Made by a program: the position numbers and the translations under genes. This document shows, piece by piece, positions 33,709 through 42,425 of a stretch of DNA of 64,000 nt (the first letter of the stretch is position 1; every line of letters starts with the position of its first letter). The stretch spans positions 1-64,000 of the forward strand of contig JAEUSY010000042.1 of the NCBI GenBank assembly GCA_016788295.1. Reading direction: 5' to 3'. A model generated the notes under the pieces. That model made no database searches, was not told the DNA's origin, and was given only the letters and a program-made list of their open reading frames with translations. This DNA is from Flavobacteriales bacterium. Lineage in GTDB: Bacteria > Bacteroidota > Bacteroidia > Flavobacteriales_F > PHOS-HE28.

Positions 33709-33716
33709 CCAAGTTA
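33709..33716 (-). promoter_or_regulatory. Candidate -7 box TAACTTGG of the M1-peptidase operon
   Basis: Minus-strand TAACTTGG ends 6 nt before the chosen ATG and lies within the upstream extension of the frame, which argues against the longer protein start. Confidence 0.45.
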
Positions 33717-33724
33717 TCCGTTCA

Positions 33725-34687
33725 TCACGCAGCTTCGTTCGTCGCTGGAATCTGAAGGCGTTTGCTGCGATGGTGTTGGGCGATGGCAATGCTGGTGTTC
33801 AGTTCATACCCGATCAGCAGGGCGATCATGTTGAAGTAGATCCAGAGCTGCACGGCGAGAATGGCCCCAATGGAGCCATAAAGCGCATTGTAATCCGTGA
33901 TGTTGTTGAATACGAACGCGAGCGCTTGTGAAACAAGAAGGATCAGGAACACCGCCAGGATGGATCCCGGAGTAAAGGTCTTGAACCGCTTTGCCGTGGG
34001 GTCGCCGGCGGTATAGAGCAGTGAAACGGCCACCATCACGAGCAGGATGGATACGAGCCATTTTATGGTGAGCGCGGCCCATACCTCCAGCTCGCTGGCG
34101 AAAAAACTGATCGCATGGAGCTTTCCGATAATGATTCCACTGAAAGCGAGCACTGGAATGGAGAGCACCACCAGAAGGGTCAGCACCAAGAGAAGCCCAA
34201 GGCTCAAGAGGCGCTGCTTCAAGGCACTGTGCCATTTGGTAAGGTTGGTGCTGCCGCTGAAGCCATCGAGTATGGCATCGATACTGTTGCTGGCCAGGTA
34301 GATACCTACAACAAAGCTCACTGATAGCAATGTTCCGTGTTTCCTTACAAGCAGGTCGTGAAGTGTGCCTTCAATGAACTTGTACACCTCGTCCGGCAGC
34401 ATCTCGTGAAAGGTCTCCAGCAGACGGAGCTGGAAATCGGCAATCGGCACATACGGTATCAGCGTTAGCAGAACGATGACCGCCGGGAAGAAGGACATGA
34501 AGAGCTTGAAGGCAATGGCCGATGCTCTGTTCACCAACCCGCCAGTAAAAAGAGCTGAGAAGAAGAAGCGGGAGATCTCGTACAGACTGAAACCCTCGAA
34601 GCCTGGAAGTTTTATCCGCTTGGCCCATCCAACGACGCGGCGGAACGACCGGGAATAGAGCAGCTTGCGTTTATAGCGCTGCACCAT
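33725..34687 (-). CDS. YihY/BrkB-family inner-membrane protein
   Basis: A 320-residue protein with about six membrane helices, including AIAFKLFMSFFPAVIVLLTLIPYV, LSVSFVVGIYLASNSIDAILDGF, SLGLLLVLTLLVVLSIPVLAFSGIIIG and ILAVFLILLVSQALAFVFNNI. The family signature of YihY (once misnamed ribonuclease BN) includes the ASAIAFK and YNALYGSIGAILAVQLWIYFN stretches seen here. The molecular role is not established. I start at the ATG 2 nt after the nadC stop; a TTG two codons upstream is also in frame. It is the last gene of a DUF4783-nadC-yihY operon. Confidence 0.9.
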   Translation of the reverse strand: MVQRYKRKLLYSRSFRRVVGWAKRIKLPGFEGFSLYEISRFFFSALFTGGLVNRASAIAFKLFMSFFPAVIVLLTLIPYVPIADFQLRLLETFHEMLPDEVYKFIEGTLHDLLVRKHGTLLSVSFVVGIYLASNSIDAILDGFSGSTNLTKWHSALKQRLLSLGLLLVLTLLVVLSIPVLAFSGIIIGKLHAISFFASELEVWAALTIKWLVSILLVMVAVSLLYTAGDPTAKRFKTFTPGSILAVFLILLVSQALAFVFNNITDYNALYGSIGAILAVQLWIYFNMIALLIGYELNTSIAIAQHHRSKRLQIPATNEAA

Positions 34688-34689
34688 GG

Positions 34690-35532
34690 TCAAAGGGCCT
34701 TCAGGCTCAGGTCGAGGCTGGGCACGCTGTGCGTAAGGGCACCTACGGAAACATAGTCGACCCCGGTCTCTGCATAGGACCTCACCGTTGCCAGTGTGAT
34801 GCCGCCTGAAGCCTCGGTCTCGTATTGCCTACCAATGTGCCTCACGGCAATGCGCATGTTGTCCGGAGTGAAGTTGTCCAGCATGATCCGCTGAACTCCA
34901 CCCGTTGCGAGCACTTGTTCCACCTCGGCCACGGATCGCGTTTCCACCTCTATGGGCAACTGCAATCCATGCTGGGTGAGATAGGCACGTGCCGCAGCGA
35001 TCGCTTGTGGTATGCCACCGGCCATGTCCACATGGTTGTCCTTGATCATTACCATGTCGTAAAGCCCATGGCGGTGGTTATGCCCTCCGCCGATCCGCAC
35101 GGCCCATTTTTCAATTGCGCGCAGTGCAGGTGTGGTCTTCCTTGTATCAAGAACGCGGCACCCTGTGCCCTCCACGGCTTGCACGAACCGGTGTGTCATG
35201 GTGGCGATCCCGCTCATGCGCTGCATGAAGTTCAGCATCAACCTTTCTGCAATGAGAATGGAGCGCGAACTGCCCATAATGGTGAAGGCTACATCGCCTT
35301 TCGCAACGGATGCACCGTCCTGCAGGAACACTTTGAAGTGCAGGTCGGGGTCGAGCCTGTGGGCAATGGCCTGTGCCAGTTCCACGCCGGCCAATATGCC
35401 TTGGTCCTTCACCAAAAGACGGGCGGCACCGCGGGCTTCGGCCGGGATGGTGGATAGCGTGGTGTGGTCCCCGTCGCCAATGTCCTCGCGCAGGGCAAGT
35501 TCAATGAGCGCTTCCGTTCCGGTGGGCAGCAC
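34690..35532 (-). CDS. nadC: Nicotinate-nucleotide pyrophosphorylase (carboxylating) NadC
   Basis: A 280-residue quinolinate phosphoribosyltransferase, making nicotinate mononucleotide from quinolinate and PRPP in NAD synthesis. Conserved parts are ALREDIGDGDHTT near the start, LLVKDQGILAGVELAQ, NFMQRMSGIATMTHRFV, RVLDTRKTTPALRAIEKWAVRIGGGHNHRHGLYDMVMIKDNHVDMAGG and ASGGITLATVRSYAETGVDYVSVGALTHS. There is no ATG near the expected N-terminus: the choices are GTG at 35532 or TTG at 35538, the latter overlapping the TGA of the upstream DUF4783 gene. An ORF continuing upstream to 35991 is not part of the enzyme. The gene looks translationally coupled to DUF4783. Confidence 0.93.
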   Translation of the reverse strand: MLPTGTEALIELALREDIGDGDHTTLSTIPAEARGAARLLVKDQGILAGVELAQAIAHRLDPDLHFKVFLQDGASVAKGDVAFTIMGSSRSILIAERLMLNFMQRMSGIATMTHRFVQAVEGTGCRVLDTRKTTPALRAIEKWAVRIGGGHNHRHGLYDMVMIKDNHVDMAGGIPQAIAAARAYLTQHGLQLPIEVETRSVAEVEQVLATGGVQRIMLDNFTPDNMRIAVRHIGRQYETEASGGITLATVRSYAETGVDYVSVGALTHSVPSLDLSLKAL

Positions 35533-35534
35533 GA

Positions 35535-35933
35535 TCAAAGGTCGTTCTTGCTGTTCTCGATCCGCAACTGCTTCACCTGGTAGGTGTCCTCGGTGCGTTT
35601 CAGGAAAAAGGTCACCCGGAAATAGCCGGTGCGCGTGCGTAGGATACCGATGTAGTACTTGTCGCCGAACTTGCTTTCGCCTTTGTGTTCGATCACCATG
35701 TCCACCGGCTGGTTCTCGTTGAAGAACTTGCGCAGGATCTGTTCGGCCTGGGCCCTGCTGTACACATCGGACACTTCCTTCACGGTAAGGTCGATGTTCG
35801 GTATGAACTGTGCCACCAGTTCCTTGGGGCTGCCGGTCTTCATGGCTTGCACCACCTGGTCCTTCACGGCGTCTTGCGCACGCAGGCCAAATACCAGCAT
35901 CATGCCGACCAGAAGAACAGGGATACGGTTCAT
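35535..35933 (-). CDS. DUF4783 secreted protein
   Basis: A 132-residue exported protein (MNRIPVLLVGMMLVFGLRAQ signal). The mature part is a small cystatin/NTF2-like alpha+beta domain: VVQAMKTGSPKELVAQFIPNIDLTVKEVSDVYSRAQAEQILRKFFNENQPVDMVIEHKGES, then YYIGILRTRTGYFRVTFFLKRTEDTYQVKQLRIENS. This fits DUF4783, a Bacteroidota family regularly found beside nadC and rlmH, and of unknown function. A start four codons earlier (MTHAMNR) is also possible. Its last bases overlap or touch the nadC start. Confidence 0.85.
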   Translation of the reverse strand: MNRIPVLLVGMMLVFGLRAQDAVKDQVVQAMKTGSPKELVAQFIPNIDLTVKEVSDVYSRAQAEQILRKFFNENQPVDMVIEHKGESKFGDKYYIGILRTRTGYFRVTFFLKRTEDTYQVKQLRIENSKNDL

Positions 35934-36020
35934 CGCATGGGTCATTTGTGCCGAAATTTGGCAAATACCGGGCCATGATGTTCCGGACCACCGGAACGAA
36001 TTTCCAACAAACAAGGGATC

Positions 36021-36482
36021 ATGAAGGTACGACTGGTGTGGGTGGGGCGCACCGAGCGGGGCTATGTTCCCGAGGGACTGGAGCATTATTTGGGCCGGGT
36101 TCGCCGGGTGTGGACCGTGGAAGAGGTGGTGCTACCCGAGGCCGGCCGTGGTGATCCCGCCCACCAGCAACGCGTGGAAGGCGAGCGGATATTGGCTGCA
36201 TTGCGTCCCGGCGAACGCGTGGTGGCCTTGGATGAGCGCGGTAAGTTGTTGGATAGTAGACAATTCGCTGCCCAGTTGGGCGCATGGCGCGATCAGGGCG
36301 CCCGGCAGGTGGCCTTCGTGGTGGGTGGTGCATATGGTCTGGACCCATCCGTGCGCGAGCGGGCGGACCTGGTGCTCTCCCTATCGCCGATGACCTTTCC
36401 GCACCAGCTCGTCAGGCTTCTATTCGCCGAACAGCTCTATCGCGCCACGGCCATTCTGCAAGGTAGTCCCTACCATCATTGA
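36021..36482 (+). CDS. rlmH: 23S rRNA pseudouridine-1915 N3-methyltransferase RlmH
   Basis: A 153-residue SPOUT-class methyltransferase that modifies pseudouridine 1915 of 23S rRNA using SAM. The trefoil-knot motif FVVGGAYGLDPSVRERADLVLSLSPMTFPHQLVRLLFAEQLYRATAILQGSPYHH is the family hallmark (full C-terminus intact). The N-terminus MKVRLVWVGRTERGYVPEGLEHYLGRV is normal. It is divergent from the DUF4783-nadC-yihY operon. Its stop codon lies inside the 3' end of the convergent methyltransferase gene (7-nt overlap). Confidence 0.95.
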   Translation: MKVRLVWVGRTERGYVPEGLEHYLGRVRRVWTVEEVVLPEAGRGDPAHQQRVEGERILAALRPGERVVALDERGKLLDSRQFAAQLGAWRDQGARQVAFVVGGAYGLDPSVRERADLVLSLSPMTFPHQLVRLLFAEQLYRATAILQGSPYHH

Positions 36483-37357
36483 CCCTTCTTCACGAAGGTG
36501 GCCTTCAGGTTATCGCCGATCCCGAGAAGGTCCAGCATTGCGTCAGCCATTCGCTTGGCCAGATTAAGCAACTGGTTGTTTTCCAGCTTGTTCCGTAGTG
36601 CTTCTTGCGAGGTGCACACCGCGTCCTTTTCAGAGCGGTCGTGGCCGTGCCGTGCCTTTATCCGGTTGAGGGAGATGCCCGTTGTCCGTACCCGGTGTGT
36701 GCGAAAGCCCCTGGACGTGATCAGTTTGCGAAGGGTCCTTGGGGTGAAATAGTTGAGGTGTTCCGGGTAGTTCACCACGGTCCAATCGCGGCCGGTAAGC
36801 CAATGGCCCACGCTGCGGTAGTTGGGCGTGGTCACGTAAAGCGCGCCCCCTGGTCGCAGCAGTTTGGCCATGTTCTCCATCTCCGGTCCCGGGTAGGGCA
36901 GGTGCTCGATCACCTCGAACGAGCAGGCCACGTCGAAATGGCCCGGCGGGTAGTTGGCCGGGTCCAAGGTGCCTTCAATGATGTTAATGCCCCGGGAACG
37001 ACAGGCGTTCAGGGCGTGCTGGCCGAACTCGGTGCCATGCACTTCCCATCCCTTAAGCGCCGCACGTTCCAGGAACAGGCCCGCTCCGCAGCCCACGTCG
37101 ATGATCCGGTTGGTCTTTCGGAAGCGTTCGAGGCGTTCCAGGATCTCATCATACCGTTTCAGGGTGATCGGCGATACTTGGTCGTGGACCGGATAGCCAC
37201 CATAATAGGTCTGAAGTTCTTCCGGGGTTGGTGCAATTCCGGTATGGACCAGTCCACAGCGTGCGCACTTCACCAAATGGTGGTCGGCATGCAGGGCCTG
37301 TTCGCGTTGGTCAGTGGATCCGCAATGTGGGCAGGGACGTTTTCCGGGCAAGGGCAT
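36476..37357 (-). CDS. Zinc-ribbon class I methyltransferase (Methyltransf_23 type)
   Basis: A 293-residue SAM-dependent methyltransferase. The N-terminus carries a zinc ribbon (CPHCG and CARCG, about residues 8-35), then motif I IIDVGCGAGLFLERAALKGWEVHGTEFG, GHFDVACSFEVIEHLPYPGPEMENMAKLLRPGGALYVTTPNY. The arrangement resembles methyltransferases from sugar and polysaccharide clusters, and it sits just before one. The frame can start at GTG 37375, but a TACTTTCA -7 box occupies those codons and ends 6 nt before the ATG chosen here (MPLPGKRPCPHCG). The C-terminus extends 7 nt into rlmH on the opposite strand. Confidence 0.85.
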   Translation of the reverse strand: MPLPGKRPCPHCGSTDQREQALHADHHLVKCARCGLVHTGIAPTPEELQTYYGGYPVHDQVSPITLKRYDEILERLERFRKTNRIIDVGCGAGLFLERAALKGWEVHGTEFGQHALNACRSRGINIIEGTLDPANYPPGHFDVACSFEVIEHLPYPGPEMENMAKLLRPGGALYVTTPNYRSVGHWLTGRDWTVVNYPEHLNYFTPRTLRKLITSRGFRTHRVRTTGISLNRIKARHGHDRSEKDAVCTSQEALRNKLENNQLLNLAKRMADAMLDLLGIGDNLKATFVKKGQ

Positions 37358-37363
37358 CGGTGG

Positions 37364-37371
37364 TGAAAGTA
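37364..37371 (-). promoter_or_regulatory. Candidate -7 box TACTTTCA of the zinc-ribbon methyltransferase gene
   Basis: Minus-strand TACTTTCA ends 6 nt before the ATG at 37357 and lies inside the alternative GTG-started frame. It is the clearest case in the window where the box decides the start. Confidence 0.45.
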
Positions 37372-37438
37372 CCACGCGCCAAGTTCATGCGCTTCTGCGG
37401 TACGCCCATGGCGCCATCGGAACCCCGACATTTGGGCC

Positions 37439-38950
37439 ATGCCCTTGATCTGGGTCTACCATTACGGGGAAGTGGACATCGCCTATTGGGAGTGGGTGCT
37501 GGGATCGGTGTACCTGATCCTGATGTACATCTATTTCGCCAGGCAGAAGAACCTGGCCATCAAGAAGGCACCGGAGTACAAGTACTTTCTCTGGGGGCTG
37601 TTCGCCAAGGTGCTGGGGGGAATAGCCTTCAGCATGATCTATTACTACTACTACAAGGGTGGTGATACCATCATGTATTTCTACTCGGCCGTTTCAATGG
37701 GCAACCTGGCCAAGTATGACCTGTACGATTTCCTGGGTGTGCTGTTCGGGCCCAACGACCAGGAGAACCTGAACAAGTTCAATCTGGACACAGGCTATCC
37801 CTATGCGTACATGTTTTTCGATAGCCGCTCGTTCTTCGTGATCCGGCTTATCAGCCCCATCGTGATCTTCACCTTCAATAGCTACCTGATCACCACACTG
37901 ATGCTATCGAGCGTCGGGTACATCGGTATTTGGCGGTGCTATCGCACGTTCGTTTCATACTATCCGCAGCTTTCGGGCAAGTTCGCCATTGCCTTTCTGT
38001 TCATGCCTTCCGTCGTGTTCTGGGGGTCCGCGATCATGAAGGATACCTTCACATTGAGCGCTGCCTGCTGGTGGGTCCATTGTGCGGACGAGGTGCTCTT
38101 CAAGAAGCGCAAGTACTTCTACAACACCGTCGGGCTTGTCCTGAGCGCCACCATGCTGATCGTTATGAAGCCATACATCTTCATGTCGATAATGCCTGTC
38201 ACCATGTTGTGGGTGCTCTATTTCCGTGTGGCCCGGTTGAAGAACGCCCTGTTCAAGTTCATTCTACTACCAGCGGTGCTTGTGGGCATGCTGGGCGGGT
38301 CGTTCTTCGTACTGAACTCGCTTGGCGACAAATTGGACAAATTCTCTCTGGAGAAAGCCGGACAGACGGTGGTGGTCATCCAGTCCGACATGAAACGCTC
38401 CGAGCAGTATGGAAGCAACTATTTCGATATCGGAGAACTGGATGGTACCATGCCCAACCTGTTGAGCAAATTCCCGGTGGCGGTCAACGCTGCGTTCTAC
38501 AGGCCCTACCTCTGGGAGACCCGAAGTGTGGTGACCGCGTTGAGCGGATTGGAGAATTTCTGGTTGCTCATGATGACCCTTGCTTTGCTGTGGAGAACAA
38601 GGGTGTGGTTCTTTGTCCGGGCGATGTACGGCAATCCGCTGGTTCTTACCTGCTTGCTCTTCGCCATGCTGCTTGGTTTCATGATCGGCATCTCCACACC
38701 GAATTTCGGAGCGTTGGTCCGTTTCAAGATCCCCTTTGTTCCATTCTTGGTCGCAGGTCTCTACATCATGGATCACCTGAACAGGAAGCGCTTGTTCAGC
38801 GCCATGATGAACAGACGTTTCGATATCCAGGATTACCTATGGGGTGATGCCGGACCCTCGGCAATGGGTGGTCACCAGGGACCGGTGAGCAGGAAGCATG
38901 TGCCTCCAGTGGTCCCCGCGATGTGGCAAGGAGGCAAACCCCGGCAGTAG
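37439..38950 (+). CDS. Multi-pass membrane protein of a surface-glycan cluster, possible polymerase or GT-C enzyme
   Basis: A 503-residue protein with about ten membrane helices (for example WEWVLGSVYLILMYIYFA, FFVIRLISPIVIFTFNSYLI, FILLPAVLVGMLGGSFFVL, PLVLTCLLFAMLLGFMIGI). Between them are long extracytoplasmic loops with many Tyr and Phe (YYYYYKGGDTIMYFYSAVS). The C-terminal tail after residue 450 is cytoplasmic and rich in Pro, Gly and Arg. No motif assigns it; Wzy-type polymerase or a GT-C glycosyltransferase are the likeliest roles given the neighbouring glycosyltransferases and flippase. It starts 81 nt from the divergent methyltransferase start, sharing that promoter region. Confidence 0.6.
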   Translation: MPLIWVYHYGEVDIAYWEWVLGSVYLILMYIYFARQKNLAIKKAPEYKYFLWGLFAKVLGGIAFSMIYYYYYKGGDTIMYFYSAVSMGNLAKYDLYDFLGVLFGPNDQENLNKFNLDTGYPYAYMFFDSRSFFVIRLISPIVIFTFNSYLITTLMLSSVGYIGIWRCYRTFVSYYPQLSGKFAIAFLFMPSVVFWGSAIMKDTFTLSAACWWVHCADEVLFKKRKYFYNTVGLVLSATMLIVMKPYIFMSIMPVTMLWVLYFRVARLKNALFKFILLPAVLVGMLGGSFFVLNSLGDKLDKFSLEKAGQTVVVIQSDMKRSEQYGSNYFDIGELDGTMPNLLSKFPVAVNAAFYRPYLWETRSVVTALSGLENFWLLMMTLALLWRTRVWFFVRAMYGNPLVLTCLLFAMLLGFMIGISTPNFGALVRFKIPFVPFLVAGLYIMDHLNRKRLFSAMMNRRFDIQDYLWGDAGPSAMGGHQGPVSRKHVPPVVPAMWQGGKPRQ

Positions 38951-39002
38951 GGCCAACGCTCGGACCAACTCGCTGCAATTCTCGTTCGTTGGCGCTCCCG
39001 CA

Positions 39003-40103
39003 TTAATGATGCTTGCTTCCGGCTTGTAACTGCCGGAACAGCTGGGTGCTCAGCATCTCGGCGTTCACCCGAAGAAGCGTGTTCGTGCCGATCAGTGCGT
39101 TCATCCGTCCGATCACGGCTTGTGGCGAGAGATGGTCTTGGTAATAGGCCAGTACGCGTTTGCGCATGGCAATGATCTCCATCGCGGATACAAGGGGTAT
39201 GTGTTCCAGGATGTCGTTCAACTCATTGGCATTCTTGAAAGCCAGGCAATTGACCCCATGTTCCAGCGGTGGTTCCATAAGATGCGGGTACTGGAGCACA
39301 GGGATGCATCCAGCGGCCATGGCCTCTACCACGTTGTGGCAGAGAGGCATTACCACACCCGAAGGCGCAAGGAACAGGTCGTAGCGAGAAAGCTCATCCA
39401 GCAGGCGTGCGGGCGGTATATACTCTCGTTGACGGCCCAGGAGAACGATATCACGAAGACCCCGGTTTTCCACTTCAGCGAGCGTTTCGGGCTCGAACAC
39501 CCGGTCGGAGTGATCGGTCCGAAGCAGGTCCAGGAGCTCGGTACGGGTGAAACATCCGAACACGCTCCGGGGCTCGGGCCTGTCATATGCGGTCCGGTCC
39601 ATGTTGCCAAAGAAGAACAGACATCGTTGACGCTCTTGAGCGGCATCAGCGGTCGACCGTGCATGTAGTCCTTGCACGTAAAAGGTGTCCGCCATCGCCA
39701 TGGGAAGCCGTAACCCTTGGCGTTGTACGCCTGCAAGGTCGAAGTAGTCCGCAGTTAGCAGCATGTGCGGTTCCTTTATTGGCCGGTCCGTGAGGATGAG
39801 GTGATAGGTATCGGCGGGATCTGGTCGGAGCACCAGGTTGAAGAACGATGAGCGCCGGAAAAGGTCGTTTGAGGCCCATGAACCAATAAACCGAAAGCGA
39901 TGCCTGATGTGTACGGAGTACCCGCCGTCCCGAAGGAAAAGGATAAGGATGTGCAGGTACCTGTGCCAAACGTTTTGACGGATATCCACCAGGACCAGTG
40001 GACCTTTTGTAGCACGCCGCTCGGAGCGTTGACGAAGCCAGAGCCACGTGTTCACCAAGTACCAGCGCAGGTCGGACAGGATCTGTATGGGCGACCGGGC
40101 CAT
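39003..40103 (-). CDS. Glycosyltransferase-like protein (GT-B, exostosin/GT4-like)
   Basis: A 366-residue protein whose C-terminal half shows a nucleotide-sugar-binding fold: LLDELSRYDLFLAPSGVVMPLCHNVVEAMAAGCIPVLQYPHLMEPPLEHGVNCLAFKNANELNDIL, with an E-x-(A/M)AAGCIPV motif typical of GT4 and exostosin donors. The N-terminal half (LVLVDIRQNVWHRYLHILILFLRDGGYSVHIRHRFRFIG) fits an acceptor domain. The frame is open to GTG 40193, but the ATG at 40103 (MARSPIQILSDL) is preceded by a TACTTTTA box on its strand (40153-40160). Divergent from the next glycosyltransferase gene. Confidence 0.72.
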   Translation of the reverse strand: MARSPIQILSDLRWYLVNTWLWLRQRSERRATKGPLVLVDIRQNVWHRYLHILILFLRDGGYSVHIRHRFRFIGSWASNDLFRRSSFFNLVLRPDPADTYHLILTDRPIKEPHMLLTADYFDLAGVQRQGLRLPMAMADTFYVQGLHARSTADAAQERQRCLFFFGNMDRTAYDRPEPRSVFGCFTRTELLDLLRTDHSDRVFEPETLAEVENRGLRDIVLLGRQREYIPPARLLDELSRYDLFLAPSGVVMPLCHNVVEAMAAGCIPVLQYPHLMEPPLEHGVNCLAFKNANELNDILEHIPLVSAMEIIAMRKRVLAYYQDHLSPQAVIGRMNALIGTNTLLRVNAEMLSTQLFRQLQAGSKHH

Positions 40104-40203
40104 GTGCTTCAACGTGGTGATACCTTCATCATCCGGGCGGACGGCATGGTGGTAAAAGTAGTTGCCGGGGCCCTGTGGTCGCGCTTGTACCACCCATGCA
40201 CCG

Positions 40204-40211
40204 TAGCTTCA
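40204..40211 (+). promoter_or_regulatory. Candidate -7 box TAGCTTCA of the glycosyltransferase-epimerase operon
   Basis: TAGCTTCA ends 16 nt before the ATG at 40228. It lies 43 bp from the opposing TACTTTTA box of the minus-strand neighbour, so this 125-bp gap would be a divergent promoter region. Confidence 0.35.
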
Positions 40212-40227
40212 CGGCGCGCAGTCGAGC

Positions 40228-41463
40228 ATGGCCGAGAACAGGCACCGATCAGTAACCGCGCCACCGGCCATGGTGGTGATCTGCAACCACGGTATCGCTG
40301 ACCCGTTGGTTTCACAATTGATGTTGGACTATGTACGGGGCATGCAGCGATCAGAGCTCGCAAGGCCAGTGCTATTCATTACGGAAGAGCCACCAGGCGC
40401 CAAGCCCCCTGATGGACTTTCCGAACAACTTCTGAGCGAGCAAGTGATGTGGGTGCCGTTGCGCTATAACGTTGCCGGGGCGCAGTGGATCCAACGAGCA
40501 TTCAATTGCTGGTTGATGTATAGGCTTGCAAGAAGGTTCGTTCGCGAACGGCCCAACACCTGGCTTGTCGGGTATTTGTCATACGGAGGTGCCTATGCCA
40601 TGCTCCTGAAGATGTTCCTCAGGTTGCGCACAGCCACGGTCTGTTTCGAGCCGCACACCGAGTACATGGTGGAACTGGGTATTTGGCCCGCGCGTTCCTT
40701 GAAGGCCCGAGTGATGCGCTGGCTGGAGCGCAGGCAGGTCCGGCATGGTGACCTGCTGTTGGTCCCCACTGCGGCAGGGATGCGGCATGCATCGGAATTG
40801 AGGCCCAAGGGTACGGTCTGGTTTCAGCCCATAACCATCGATGTAGACAGGGCCGGGTTCGATGTGAATGCACGAGCGCGTCTTCGCAACGGTGTTTGGA
40901 ACGAGGATGATGTGGTGTTCATTTACGTGGGTAAGTTCGGCGGCATCTATTACAGCATTGGGGAATATCTGGGGTTCCTTGATCGGCTTTTTACTGGCTG
41001 GCCTCAGGCACGCGCCACGATCATTGCGGGGGAAGGTGAACTGGAAAAGGTCAGGCAGCATGAGCTGTTTCCACGTCTTAGGGACCGATTGCGTTTGCAT
41101 GGGCCGGTATCCGTTGAGCGGCTTCACGAACATTTGTCGGCTGCGGACATTGGCGTGCTCGCCATTCCACCAACACCATCCCAGGCCTATCGTACACCGG
41201 TGAAAACTGCTCACTATTGGGCAGCAGGGCTACCGATACTCGTCCCGTTCGGAGTGTCGGATGACCATATTATCGCAGAAATGGACCAAGTGGGTATTGT
41301 GGTCAAGGACCTCATTCACTTCAATGCGGATGAACTTCGGACCGCTTATGCTCGATTGAGCGCTGAAGGTGTGAGTGCTTTGCGCGAACGCTGCATTCAA
41401 GCTGCCCATGCGTACCGTGATTCGCGTAGAATGGTTTCCACATTATTAAGCCTCTTGAAATGA
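40228..41463 (+). CDS. GT4-type glycosyltransferase
   Basis: A 411-residue glycosyltransferase. The N-terminal domain carries MVVICNHGIADPLVSQLMLDYVRGMQ and YLSYGGAYAMLLKMFLRLRTATVCFEPHTEYMVELG. The donor domain has VVFIYVGKFGGIYYSIGEYLGFLDRLFTGWPQARATIIAGEGELEKVRQ and ADIGVLAIPPTPSQAYRTPVKTAHYWAAGLPILVPFGVSDD. Starting at MAENRHRS is uncertain; MVVICNHG 14 codons later is equally plausible. Its stop TGA overlaps the ATG of the epimerase gene (ATGA), so the two are coupled. Confidence 0.82.
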   Translation: MAENRHRSVTAPPAMVVICNHGIADPLVSQLMLDYVRGMQRSELARPVLFITEEPPGAKPPDGLSEQLLSEQVMWVPLRYNVAGAQWIQRAFNCWLMYRLARRFVRERPNTWLVGYLSYGGAYAMLLKMFLRLRTATVCFEPHTEYMVELGIWPARSLKARVMRWLERRQVRHGDLLLVPTAAGMRHASELRPKGTVWFQPITIDVDRAGFDVNARARLRNGVWNEDDVVFIYVGKFGGIYYSIGEYLGFLDRLFTGWPQARATIIAGEGELEKVRQHELFPRLRDRLRLHGPVSVERLHEHLSAADIGVLAIPPTPSQAYRTPVKTAHYWAAGLPILVPFGVSDDHIIAEMDQVGIVVKDLIHFNADELRTAYARLSAEGVSALRERCIQAAHAYRDSRRMVSTLLSLLK

Positions 41464-42425
41464 GAGTGGCCATTACCGGTGCGTCCGGTTTCATCGGCAG
41501 GCATTTGGTGCAGCGCCTATTGGCCGGTCCGGACCATTCGGTCATGGCAGATGGTAGTGCACTTGAAGTGCGCGTCCTTGCCTCTTCGGAGGTCGGCTTT
41601 GCCCGATGTGAAGCCCTTTGGCCTCAGGTGCAGCGCCACTTGCTGTTCGATCCGGAAGGCGCTGTTCTTATGGATGCGTTGGATGGTATGGATGTGCTTG
41701 TGCACATGGGCTGGTCTTCCGTTCCAGCGGTCGCTGAAAAGGACCCCCAGTTGGACCAGATGCAGAACGTTGCCGCTGGATTGCGTCTGTTGGATGCAGC
41801 GACCCATGCTGGCGTTCGGCGGGTGATCTTCCTTTCGTCAGGTGGTACGGTATATGGACCCCGATCCCCTATGCCTATCAAGGAGGATGTGGTTGCTCAT
41901 CCTAATACGGCCTACGGTATCTCAAAGCTCATGTTCGAGCAGTACCTGCGACTTCACGCGCAACGGAACAACTTGGAGAGCATCGTGCTCCGACCGGGTA
42001 ACGTGTATGGCGATCCCATGCCTCGGATCAGGCCGCAAGGTGTGATCGAGCATTGGCTCGCATGCATAGCGGCCGATCGCCCCATAGAGATCTGGAGCGA
42101 CCTGGAGGTGACGCGCGACTTTGTTCATGTCGATGATATGGTACGGGCCATATTGCTATCGCTGACCACAGCCTCCAATGATCTGGTGCTGAACGTAGGG
42201 ACAGGGGTCGGCACTTCGTTGGGCCAGCTATTGGAGATCTTGCGCGGGGTTACGGGTAAGGACGTCATCGTTGATGTTCGAGGTGCCACATCCGCCATCA
42301 TTCCGCACAACGTCCTTTGTCCCGAACAGGCTGCGGCCCTAACGGGTTTCCGTGCTGAGGTTGAACTAGGTCAAGGCGTTGCCAAACTATGGCAACAGAT
42401 CGCTGCGGGGCGGGAGCTCAAATGA
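41460..42425 (+). CDS. NAD-dependent sugar epimerase/dehydratase (extended SDR)
   Basis: A 321-residue extended short-chain dehydrogenase. The dinucleotide site is ITGASGFIGRHLV at the N-terminus. The catalytic triad has Ser in FLSSGGTVYG and Tyr-x-x-x-Lys in YGISK (NTAYGISKLMFEQYLRLH). LRPGNVYGDP and DFVHVDDMVRA follow as in UDP-glucose epimerase-like enzymes. The likely product is a nucleotide sugar for the local glycosyltransferases; the exact reaction cannot be read. It is coupled by a 4-nt overlap to the upstream glycosyltransferase and overlaps the convergent GT2 gene by 8 nt. Confidence 0.88.
   Translation: MRVAITGASGFIGRHLVQRLLAGPDHSVMADGSALEVRVLASSEVGFARCEALWPQVQRHLLFDPEGAVLMDALDGMDVLVHMGWSSVPAVAEKDPQLDQMQNVAAGLRLLDAATHAGVRRVIFLSSGGTVYGPRSPMPIKEDVVAHPNTAYGISKLMFEQYLRLHAQRNNLESIVLRPGNVYGDPMPRIRPQGVIEHWLACIAADRPIEIWSDLEVTRDFVHVDDMVRAILLSLTTASNDLVLNVGTGVGTSLGQLLEILRGVTGKDVIVDVRGATSAIIPHNVLCPEQAAALTGFRAEVELGQGVAKLWQQIAAGRELK

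Noticed and set aside
34690-35991. Apparent fusion giving NadC a 150-residue N-terminal extension
   Set aside because: The extension is the complement-frame shadow of DUF4783; NadC homology begins at the GTG/TTG starts around 35532-35538.
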